From NCBI GenBank assembly GCA_934555825.1, contig CAKTFJ010000003.1:232968-296967 (forward strand): DNA of 64,000 bases. The letters are read 5' to 3'. The stretch's first letter is position 1, and the number at the start of each line of letters is the position of its first letter. The notes under the pieces are model-generated. The model was not told the origin of the DNA, did no database searches, and worked only from the letters and a program-made list of their open reading frames with translations. Shown here piece after piece: positions 28,817 to 36,076 of the stretch. The position numbers were made by a program, and so were the translations under genes. This stretch comes from an uncultured Hyphomicrobium sp. GTDB lineage: Bacteria; Pseudomonadota; Alphaproteobacteria; Rhizobiales; Hyphomicrobiaceae.

Positions 28817-29714
28817 GATACTTGCCCACCTCGACGCCTTCCAGAACACCGAGCGCATCGTCCGTCAGCACGGCGAGCGAGCAGTAGAGCGAGACGAGGT
28901 AGGAGGCGATCGCCTGATCGTTGATCCCCATGAAGCGGACCGACAGCCCCTTCGAGAGTTCTCCGGGAAGGCCGGGCTGGAAGAGACCGACCACGCCCTG
29001 CTTGGCTTCGCCGGTGCGGATCAGGAGGATGTTGGTCTTGCCGCCCTTCACTTCGAGCTTGTCGGAAGGAATGAGCGGGATGCCGCGCCAGGTAAGGAAC
29101 GGCGAGCCGAACAGCGTGACGGTCGGCGGGGGAACGCCGCGGCGCGTACATTCACGGCCGAATGCGGCAATTGCCTGCGGATGGGCCAGGAAGAAGGCAG
29201 GCTCTTTCCAGACCTTGCTGATCAGTTCGTCGAGATCGTCGGGCGTCGGCGCGCCACCGCGAGTCTTGATCTTCTGAGAAGCGGCTGCATGCGCGAGCAG
29301 GCCGTACTCCTTGTTGTTGATGAGCTCGCTCTCCTGGCGCTCCTTCACCGTCTCGATCGTCAAGCGAAGCTGCTCTTTGATCTGGTTATGCGGCACGCTG
29401 TAGAGGTCCGAGACGCGCGTATGAACGTCGAGAACGGTCTGCACGGCGCTCAGGAGATACTCGCGCGGATTGTCGATGTAATCGACGTAGGTCTGGGGCA
29501 GCACGCGCTCGTCACGCAGCGAGCAGGCCACCTCGACGCTGTCGGCGTCCTTGACCTTGTTGACGCGGTAGATGCCTGCCTCGACCGGAACCCAATTCAG
29601 GAAGTGCACCAGCCAACGCGGCGTGATGCTCGACATCTGCGGGACAGTCTTCGTGGCATTGGCGAGTTGCCGGGCTGAAATATCGCCAAGAGCTGTTTGC
29701 TTATCGTCTGCCAT
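28803..29714 (-). CDS. srpI: Family 2A encapsulin nanocompartment shell protein (SrpI-like)
   Basis: HK97-fold shell protein that self-assembles into a hollow particle. The 303-residue product matches the SrpI type: SSITPRWLVHFLNWVPVEAGIYRVNK near the N-terminus, YIDNPREYLLSAVQTVLDVHTRVSDLY, an E-loop-like middle and the ending FMGINDQAIASYLVSLYCSLAVLTDDALG. There is no cyclic-nucleotide-binding insertion, which separates it from family 2B. Known family 2A shells enclose a cysteine desulfurase, and exactly that gene follows with a 14-base overlap. A serine acetyltransferase lies upstream and a CysB-like regulator beyond. Known relatives respond to sulfur supply and can store elemental sulfur; that role here is inferred. 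Confidence 0.95.
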   Translation of the reverse strand: MADDKQTALGDISARQLANATKTVPQMSSITPRWLVHFLNWVPVEAGIYRVNKVKDADSVEVACSLRDERVLPQTYVDYIDNPREYLLSAVQTVLDVHTRVSDLYSVPHNQIKEQLRLTIETVKERQESELINNKEYGLLAHAAASQKIKTRGGAPTPDDLDELISKVWKEPAFFLAHPQAIAAFGRECTRRGVPPPTVTLFGSPFLTWRGIPLIPSDKLEVKGGKTNILLIRTGEAKQGVVGLFQPGLPGELSKGLSVRFMGINDQAIASYLVSLYCSLAVLTDDALGVLEGVEVGKYHVYS

Positions 29715-29730
29715 GTTCGACCCAAATTCT

Positions 29731-29793
29731 GTTATAATGGAGAATATTACTACCGTGAATATGCTTATTCACGGAATAGAATTGACGGTCAAT
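29731..29793 (-). promoter_or_regulatory. Encapsulin promoter with two inverted repeats
   Basis: An AT-rich block between epsC and the shell gene. On the minus strand TTCACG (29759-29754) and TATAAC (29736-29731) are spaced 17 bases apart, giving a leader of only about 10 bases. The inverted repeat CCGTGAAT-N6-ATTCACGG (29753-29774) overlaps this -35 box. A second palindrome, ATTGACGGTCAAT (29781-29793), lies just upstream and itself contains TTGACC, another possible -35. The first repeat contains GCTTAT/ATAAGC, shared with other cysteine-gene control regions nearby. A LysR-type (CysB-like) site is a reasonable guess. Confidence 0.55.
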
Positions 29794-29808
29794 GCCAAGA
29801 TATTAGAA

Positions 29809-30798
29809 TTAGATTCCGAGGCCGGCCTCGAAGGAATCCGCGATTGGCTGTGCTTGCAGCACGTGGCTGCCCGCCGGCACGCTGCGCGTGAGCCACACGT
29901 TTCCGCCGATCACGGAGCCGCGCCCGATCGTGATGCGCCCCAGGATGGTGGCGCCCGCATAAACGACGACGTCGTCCTCGACGATGGGATGCCGCGGTGC
30001 GCCTTTGACGAGCGCGCCGCTTTCGTCGACCGAGAAGCGCTTCGCTCCGAGCGTCACGGCCTGATAGAGCCGCACACGCTCGCCAATAACAGCCGTCTCG
30101 CCGATCACGACGCCCGTACCATGGTCGATGAAGAAGCTCGAACCGATCTCTGCGCCGGGGTGGATGTCGATTCCGGTTGACGAGTGCGACAGCTCGCTGA
30201 CGATGCGCGCTACGATTGGCGCGCCCAGCCGAAAGAGCTGATGCGCGACGCGATGATAGTAGATCGCCTTGATACCGGGATAGCTCAGCAGAACTTCCTC
30301 GAGGCTTTTGGCGGACGGATCTCCGTCGAAGGCCGCGCGCGCATCGAGGATGACGCTCTCTCGAATGTCGGGAAGGCGCTCTGCAAAGTCTCTGACAATA
30401 GACGCAACGATGCCGTCGATGGCCGTATCGGCACGCTGCTCCAGCGCGAACGTGAAGCGAAGTTCCTGACTGAGAAGTCCACGCAACTGCCGGAGCGCGC
30501 TGTTGAGCGTGTTGCCGACGAAGTAGTCGATCCCTTTGTCGGTCGCATCCTGCCCGCCGCCGTGGCGCGGAAAAAGCGCTGCAAACAGTTCTTTCAAAAC
30601 GCGGCCCGCGTTTTCTTGATTTGGCAGATCGCGCGCGTACGCGCTGCGCGGCGTGATAGTTCGCGCTCGGTCGCGCGATGCCTTGAGCGCCGAGACGATG
30701 CGGTCGAGCGGAATGGAAAGATCTGCCGTGTCGAGTGGCGGCGAATTCTCTTGAACGGTCATCGCAGAGGCCTTGGTCGTGACGCTCACTCCCGACAT
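29809..30798 (-). CDS. epsC: Serine O-acetyltransferase, EpsC type
   Basis: Acetylates serine with acetyl-CoA to O-acetylserine, the acceptor used by CysK and the classic inducer for CysB. The 329-residue product has a helical N-terminal domain, then the left-handed beta-helix: SSTGIDIHPGAEIGSSFFIDHGTGVVIGETAVIG, then GRITIGRGSVIGGNVWLTR. The His of DHGTG and the HP pair are present. The long N-terminus and shortened C-terminus mark the EpsC rather than the CysE form. The start could also be the Met at 30762. It lies 94 bases upstream of the encapsulin gene in the same direction and is divergent from the LysR gene. Serine acetyltransferases are frequent neighbours of family 2A encapsulins. 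Confidence 0.93.
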   Translation of the reverse strand: MSGVSVTTKASAMTVQENSPPLDTADLSIPLDRIVSALKASRDRARTITPRSAYARDLPNQENAGRVLKELFAALFPRHGGGQDATDKGIDYFVGNTLNSALRQLRGLLSQELRFTFALEQRADTAIDGIVASIVRDFAERLPDIRESVILDARAAFDGDPSAKSLEEVLLSYPGIKAIYYHRVAHQLFRLGAPIVARIVSELSHSSTGIDIHPGAEIGSSFFIDHGTGVVIGETAVIGERVRLYQAVTLGAKRFSVDESGALVKGAPRHPIVEDDVVVYAGATILGRITIGRGSVIGGNVWLTRSVPAGSHVLQAQPIADSFEAGLGI

Positions 30799-30838
30799 TT
30801 TTATGGGTGCTGCGAGCCTACGAGAAAGAAGAAGAACT

Positions 30839-30847
30839 CATAAGCTA
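30839..30847 (+). promoter_or_regulatory. CATAAGCTA motif in the epsC/LysR intergenic region
   Basis: The same 9-mer occurs upstream of cysK (25343-25351), and its ATAAGC core lies within the inverted repeat before the encapsulin gene. It is a candidate half-site for the CysB-like regulator encoded next door. A nine-base match can also arise by chance. Confidence 0.35.
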
Positions 30848-31018
30848 TGCAGGTTGGCGCTAGTCGCGGCTAATCAATCTGCCGGCATATGCATAGAAGA
30901 AATTGTTCTTTGGGCCGGTGTGGGCACCCGGCTACGTTCGCTCGTTGACAAGCTTTTTCTAAAACGTGAAGCGTGGAAACTTGGCCGTGCGTGGCAAACG
31001 TTGCGGAGCCGTTGACTC

Positions 31019-31948
31019 ATGAACTTTCAGCAATTGCGCATCATCCGCGAAACCGTGCGCCAGCGCTTCAATCTGACGGAAGCGGCGAACGTGCTGCTGA
31101 CCTCGCAATCCGGCGTCAGCAAACACATCCGCGACCTGGAGGACGAGCTTGGCTTCGAGATCTTCGTTCGTCGCGGCAAACGGCTGCTCGGCCTCACCGA
31201 CCCGGGGCGCGAAGTCGCGGCTGTTATAGAACGCATCCTTCTCGAGACGCAGAACCTGGAAGAGTTGTCATCGAGCATTGCCCAGCGGGCGTGTGGTACG
31301 CTGGTTATCGCGACCACGCATACTCAGGCGCGTTATTCGCTGCCGGGCGTGATCGCAGAATTCAAGAAGGCGTTTCCGGATGTCCGCCTGACGCTCAAGC
31401 AGCTCAGCCCGAAGGATATTGCGAGTGTTCTGCTCGAAGGGTTGGCCGATGTCGGCATTGCGACCGACACGCTTGAGCACAACCCGCAGATCCTCACCTT
31501 CCCTTTCTACTCTTGGGAGCACGTCATTATCGTTCCCAAGTCGCACCCGCTTGCGCGCCGGAAAAAGGTGACGCTGGAGGATATCGCGCCCTATCCGATC
31601 ATTACGTACGACGAAGGCCTCACGGGCCGCGCACGTATCGACGACGCTTTCCAAAAGGCGTCTCTCGTTGCGGACGTGGCCATGACAGCACTCGATGCCG
31701 ACGTGATCAAGGCTTACGTCGAGCTTGGCATGGGCGTCGGCATCATCGCGTCCATGGCCTTCGACGAGGAGCGCGACACCAACCTCACGCGCATCGTGAC
31801 GCCGGGGCTTTTCGAAAGCAACACGTCGAGCATTGCGGTGCGGCGCGGCCGGTTTCTGCGGGGCTACGTCTATCGCTTCATCGAAATGTGTGCGCCCGAC
31901 ATCACCGAAGCTCATGTCCGAACGGCCGATCGGACAGCGTCGCCCTAG
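31019..31948 (+). CDS. cysB: CysB-like LysR-type transcriptional regulator
   Basis: Regulator of 309 residues with the N-terminal winged helix (FNLTEAANVLLTSQSGVSKHIRDLEDELGFEIF) and a CysB/Cbl-like effector domain: IATTHTQARYSLPGVI (the TTHTQARY ligand loop), LADVGIATD and YDEGLTGRARID. CysB binds N-acetylserine or O-acetylserine and controls sulfur assimilation genes. GGAG lies about 11 bases before the ATG. It is divergent from epsC, whose product makes the inducer, so feedback control of the encapsulin locus is likely. It could also be Cbl-like; the two are hard to separate by sequence. Confidence 0.92.
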   Translation: MNFQQLRIIRETVRQRFNLTEAANVLLTSQSGVSKHIRDLEDELGFEIFVRRGKRLLGLTDPGREVAAVIERILLETQNLEELSSSIAQRACGTLVIATTHTQARYSLPGVIAEFKKAFPDVRLTLKQLSPKDIASVLLEGLADVGIATDTLEHNPQILTFPFYSWEHVIIVPKSHPLARRKKVTLEDIAPYPIITYDEGLTGRARIDDAFQKASLVADVAMTALDADVIKAYVELGMGVGIIASMAFDEERDTNLTRIVTPGLFESNTSSIAVRRGRFLRGYVYRFIEMCAPDITEAHVRTADRTASP

Positions 31949-32177
31949 CCAGCCCGTTTACTGCTCCTGTTTGAGATGCCGAGGCGTACGCGCGAGTTCT
32001 ATGTTCCGTTCCCGGGTCGAACTGCTCGCTTCTCGGCCGCCGCCAGCTTCGTAGAGGCCGGTTCGTGCATGAGCACGAAGTCGAGTAGCCAACAGCGTTG
32101 CGCGACCTGATACCGCAAGCTGCGCCCGAGGGGTCTAAAGCTCGGGGGCAAATTCGGTCGGCGAGTGCTATGAGAAA

Positions 32178-32252
32178 TGGTGGGCGGTACTGGGATTGAA
32201 CCAGTGACCCCACGCGTGTGAAGCGTGTGCTCTCCCGCTGAGCTAACCGCCC
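32178..32252 (-). tRNA. tRNA-Val (CAC)
   Basis: A 75-base minus-strand gene. The 7-pair acceptor stem GGGCGGT/ACCGCCC, a D-arm with GCTCAGCGGGAGAGC, an anticodon stem CACGC/GCGTG with loop TTCACAC (anticodon CAC) and the TTCAATCC T-loop are all present. The CCA end is encoded. No integrase or attachment repeat accompanies it. Confidence 0.96.
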
Positions 32253-32352
32253 GTCCGGGGTGACCCCGTCCCTGGTCCTGCGGAATGCGGGCCGGGAGTT
32301 TCCCGGCGCAAGACGACGCCGTTATGCGAGCAGCGTCCCCAGCCTGTCAAGC

Positions 32353-32610
32353 TCAGGCGGCATCTGGCCGCCGGGCCGTCTTTTCGATCAGGAAGCGATG
32401 CACGCCCGATGCCGCACTCTTGCGGACGAGGCGATGGCCCGTTGTGCGGCAGAAAGCCTCGAAATCGTCGGCTGCCCCGGGGTCGCTGGCCAGCACCTCC
32501 AGCACAGCCCCCGGCGCGAGGCCGGCAAGCGCCTTGCGTGCCTTGAGGATCGGCAGTGGGCAACGGAGGCCGATGGTATCGAGGGTGGCGGATGCCGGCG
32601 CGGGTTCCAT
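32353..32610 (-). CDS. tusA: TusA/SirA-family sulfur carrier protein
   Basis: Small (85-residue) persulfide carrier. It has the family motif GLRCPLPILKARKAL, in which Cys17 of CPxP takes sulfur from a cysteine desulfurase, and the two-layer fold ending LVRKSA...HRFLIEK. AGGAGA lies about 10 bases before the ATG, so I reject the longer frame opening at 32856. It sits about 100 bases upstream of tRNA-Val on the same strand, near the encapsulin desulfurase locus. TusA proteins serve tRNA thiolation, Mo-cofactor enzymes or sulfur oxidation; which applies here is unknown. Confidence 0.88.
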   Translation of the reverse strand: MEPAPASATLDTIGLRCPLPILKARKALAGLAPGAVLEVLASDPGAADDFEAFCRTTGHRLVRKSAASGVHRFLIEKTARRPDAA

Positions 32611-32843
32611 AACACTCAATCTCCTGCCCAGGCAGGCCGACGCGAACCGAGGCCCTGCTGGTCGATAGCTAGGGTATCGGACGCTTCTCCGCAATGGCGG
32701 ATGCAACCGGCCACAATCCGTACGGGGCAGGGCCTTGCACGGGGGAGGGGTGGGTGCCAGGGTGCCGCGCCTGCACGCGAATCCGGTGCGGGGATAACGG
32801 TGGTTGATTTGCGGTGGGCGCGGGACGAGGGGGAGCTGGCGGT

Positions 32844-35213
32844 ATGCCGGCTGCACGCATGGCAGACGACGACCTCCCGCGCCGATCCTTTTGGCTGTCC
32901 CTTGGCCTCGACCGCCTGGGGCTCGTGGCGCTCAAAGCTCCTTATGCCGTCCTCGCGCTGATTGTCGTTCTGACGGGGCTCGCGCTTGTCGGCGTAACGA
33001 AGCTCCGCGTTGACGACAGCCTGTCGGAACTGTTCCGCGCAGATACCGTCGAGTTCCGCCAATACGAGGACATCGACCGCCGCTTCCCCTCGAGCGAGTA
33101 CGACGTGCTCGTCGTGGTCGAGGGGAAGGACCTGCTGGAGCCGGACGGCATCCGCGCCTTCCGCGATGCAGTGATCGAGCTGCAACTCACCGACGGCGTC
33201 GGTGGTCTCGTCTCAATGCTTTCGGCCCGCACCGCACTTGACGAGAACGGCTATGCCGCGCCGGTCGTCCCCGACGAGTTGCCCGCCGATGCCGAGGGCT
33301 ATGCGGCCGTCATGGCAGCTCTGAAAGAGAACGACATCGTCAAGGACAAGTTCTTGTCCTCCGACGGTGAGTTGGCGCTGATCGTGATTGCGCTCGACCG
33401 CAAGGCCGTATCGGACCTCTCGGCCCGCACCGTGATCGGCGGCATTCGCGAAACAGTGGATCGAGAGCTGGCCGGCACGGGCCTATCCGCCAAGCTCACG
33501 GGCGCGCCGGTGATGCAACTCGAAATCCGCAATGCCGTTGAGCGCGACCGGCTGATCTACAACGGCCTCGGTTTCCTCGCCGGGATCGTCGTCGCCTATC
33601 TCTTCTTCCGCCGATTGTCGCTCACCCTCATCGCCGTACTCGGGCCCGCAATTGCGATTTTCTGGACGCTCGGTGTCCTCGGACATCTCGATTTCCGCCT
33701 CAACGTCTTCATCAACGTAATCACGCCGTTGATCCTCGTCACCGGCTTTTCCGATTCGATGCACCTCGTGTTCGCGATCCGGCGCGACATCCTTGCAGGT
33801 GTGGATCGCGTGCAAGCAGCCCGCAACGCCGTGCGAGACGTGGCGCCTGCGTGTCTGCTGACGGCGATGAATCAAGCGCTCTCGCTCGTCGTGTTTGCAT
33901 TCGCCACGTCTGCGCTCATCCGCACTTTCGGTCTCGCTGTGCTGATGGCCGTCACGATCACATACGTCACCGTTGCCGTGGTCGTGCCGGTGCTGGCCGC
34001 GATCCTCATACGGCGCGAGCCGCCGGCAGCCGTCGACCCGCGCGTGCGCGAGGAGGGCGGCATCGGCGTGTTGCAGCGTGCGACGACGGGGGCCATGAGC
34101 TTCGTTGGGGCCCGGCCGCTCGTATTCGTTCTTGCGGGTCTCGTCGCCGTCACCGCGACCGGATACGCCTACATCAACCTGAAGCCGATGTACCGGTTGG
34201 CCGATCAGGTTCCGGACCGCGAGCAGGCTCTCGCCGCGACGGGCAGTCTCGACACCAAGCTCACCGGAGCGAACCCCGTCCACGTAATGATCGAGTGGGA
34301 CGAACGCGCGAACGGAAGCACGGCAATCGGCCTTTACGACCCTGCGACCCTCGCCGTCATCGCGCGCGCACACGAAGTGCTGGAAGGCCAAGCCGGGCTC
34401 GGCAACGTATGGTCGGTCGAAAGCCTGCGCCGCTGGCTTCGCGCGTCTGGGGACGCGAGCGTAGAGACTGTTCAAAAGTATGTAGGCCTCTTGCCCGAGC
34501 ACCTCGTACGCCGGTTCATCGCGGCCGATGAGCGCGCCGTGCTCGTCACCGCGCGCTTGCCGGACATCGACGCGAGCGAGATCCTACCGGTGGTGGATGA
34601 GATCGACCGCGCGCTCGATCCCGTCCGAAACGCCAACCCCGGCTATCGCATTTCGGTAACGGGCCTACCCGCCATCGCTGCGCGCAATTCCGCACTGCTG
34701 ATCGGAGAGTTGAACGTCGGCCTCGTTGGCGACATCTTCCTCGTCTTCATCTTCCTCGCTGTCGCGTTGCGTTCGATGCTGGTCGGCGTCGCGGCCGTGC
34801 TGCCGTCACTGTTCCCGATCTTCGTGACGGGAACGCTGCTTGCGGTGAGCGGTCAGGGGCTCCAGTTCGCGTCCATCGTGGCCATCGCGGTCGCGTTCTC
34901 GCTTGCGATCGATTCCACGATTCATTTCCTCAATCGCTTTCGCCTGGAGGAGGACCGCCTCGGAGCCGGGCCCGGAAGCGAGCAGGAGGTGCTGGCCCGC
35001 ACGGCCCATCATATCGGCCCCGTTGTGGTTCTGACGACGATCGTGCTCGCGCTGGGCCTCGGCGTGACGGTTCTGTCCGATCTGCCGTCGCTCCGCCTCT
35101 TCGGATTACTAGCGGCGGTCTGCCTCTTCGCCTCGCTGTTCGCGCAACTCGTGATCTTGCCGGCCGCGGTCTCTCTCTATCGCCGCTGGTTCCCGCTGAA
35201 GCGCATAGCTTGA
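32844..35213 (+). CDS. MMPL/RND-superfamily transporter
   Basis: Integral membrane exporter of 789 residues with a duplicated RND layout: one N-terminal membrane helix, a periplasmic loop (about 45-230), five helices with the TGFSDSMHLVFA motif of helix 4, then a second half with the same order (periplasmic loop about 430-600, helices about 610-780) and AFSLAIDSTIHFLNRFR. It resembles MMPL/hopanoid-type (HpnN-like) lipid exporters more than tripartite drug pumps; no adaptor or outer-membrane gene lies beside it. I choose the Met at 32844, with GGGGGAG upstream; 32859 is possible. Substrate unknown. Confidence 0.88.
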   Translation: MPAARMADDDLPRRSFWLSLGLDRLGLVALKAPYAVLALIVVLTGLALVGVTKLRVDDSLSELFRADTVEFRQYEDIDRRFPSSEYDVLVVVEGKDLLEPDGIRAFRDAVIELQLTDGVGGLVSMLSARTALDENGYAAPVVPDELPADAEGYAAVMAALKENDIVKDKFLSSDGELALIVIALDRKAVSDLSARTVIGGIRETVDRELAGTGLSAKLTGAPVMQLEIRNAVERDRLIYNGLGFLAGIVVAYLFFRRLSLTLIAVLGPAIAIFWTLGVLGHLDFRLNVFINVITPLILVTGFSDSMHLVFAIRRDILAGVDRVQAARNAVRDVAPACLLTAMNQALSLVVFAFATSALIRTFGLAVLMAVTITYVTVAVVVPVLAAILIRREPPAAVDPRVREEGGIGVLQRATTGAMSFVGARPLVFVLAGLVAVTATGYAYINLKPMYRLADQVPDREQALAATGSLDTKLTGANPVHVMIEWDERANGSTAIGLYDPATLAVIARAHEVLEGQAGLGNVWSVESLRRWLRASGDASVETVQKYVGLLPEHLVRRFIAADERAVLVTARLPDIDASEILPVVDEIDRALDPVRNANPGYRISVTGLPAIAARNSALLIGELNVGLVGDIFLVFIFLAVALRSMLVGVAAVLPSLFPIFVTGTLLAVSGQGLQFASIVAIAVAFSLAIDSTIHFLNRFRLEEDRLGAGPGSEQEVLARTAHHIGPVVVLTTIVLALGLGVTVLSDLPSLRLFGLLAAVCLFASLFAQLVILPAAVSLYRRWFPLKRIA

Positions 35214-35225
35214 CGCGCTTCTCGC

Positions 35226-35894
35226 TCACCAGTTCTCGCGCCAGAGCGGATAGGCCATCGCGCCGCGCGGAATGGTGATCTTGCCGTCGCGGCTGACTTC
35301 GCCCCCGCCGCCCAGCTCCGCGGCGAGCTTGTTTGCAATGTTCACCTTGAGATTGGCGTTGGCGGCGCTCGAATACTTGATCTGGTACTCGAAGCGCCCC
35401 ACTGCTTGACGCACGATCTGGAATTGGAAGCGGCTCTCGTCGCCCTTGGGATTGGCCGAGCCGAGACATGATCTGCGCAGAGCCGCCAGCTTGTCCTCGG
35501 TGTATTCGTAGATCGTGCCGGTGAAGGTGAGCGTCACGTCTTCGACGTAGGAGCCCTTGAAGCTTGCATTGAGCAGATTGGCCCATCCCGCCGAAAGCCC
35601 GAACGTCTTCTGGTCGCGGACGGCGAACGCTGCGCTATCGAGGTTTTCCTCGATGCCGTCCTTGTCGAACGGCGCCCGGCAGCGCACGACGTTGACCTTG
35701 AGCAGCTTCTCGCCCGTTCGCTGATAGGTGCGCTTGTCGAGATGTCCGCGTGCGACGGTGCCCGGTGTGTACGCCGCGAGCGGCGGGCTCATGCGCAACA
35801 CGTTGAGATTGTCGGAGATGGCATCGGCGTGCGCAACGTGAGCAACGGAAAAACACAGACCGAGCGCCCAAACGCCCCGACGCATAAAACGCAT
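35226..35894 (-). CDS. Exported hypothetical protein
   Basis: A 222-residue product with a signal peptide (RRGVWALGLCFSVAHVAHA-D). The mature part is beta-rich and contains paired regions VNVVRCRAPFDKDG and RRSCLGSANPKG, suggesting a possible disulfide. It ends IPRGAMAYPLWRENW. No known family recognised. It is followed by the end of the MMPL gene in convergent orientation, 12 bases apart. A Met at 36014 opens the frame, but the residues before 35894 do not resemble a signal sequence. Confidence 0.65.
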   Translation of the reverse strand: MRFMRRGVWALGLCFSVAHVAHADAISDNLNVLRMSPPLAAYTPGTVARGHLDKRTYQRTGEKLLKVNVVRCRAPFDKDGIEENLDSAAFAVRDQKTFGLSAGWANLLNASFKGSYVEDVTLTFTGTIYEYTEDKLAALRRSCLGSANPKGDESRFQFQIVRQAVGRFEYQIKYSSAANANLKVNIANKLAAELGGGGEVSRDGKITIPRGAMAYPLWRENW

Positions 35895-36076
35895 GACACC
35901 TACCCCGCTCGAACAATGCCCACATAGATGTATCGGGGAGCAGGGGCGCTCGGCAATCGGCAGCACGCTGAATTGAGCGAGCTGTGTGCTGTCGCCGCCA
36001 CGATGCCTCGGCACGCATCAAAAACGAGAATGGCCGCGAGTTACCGCGGCCATTCCGAATTCCGTTGTTCGCGCCG

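Noticed and set aside
28803..29714. Family 2B encapsulin or phage capsid
   Set aside because: There is no cyclic-nucleotide-binding insertion, and no phage genes (terminase, portal, protease) surround it. Desulfurase cargo fits family 2A.
32178..32252. tRNA gene as an integration site of a mobile element
   Set aside because: No integrase, transposase or direct repeat of the tRNA end was found on either side.
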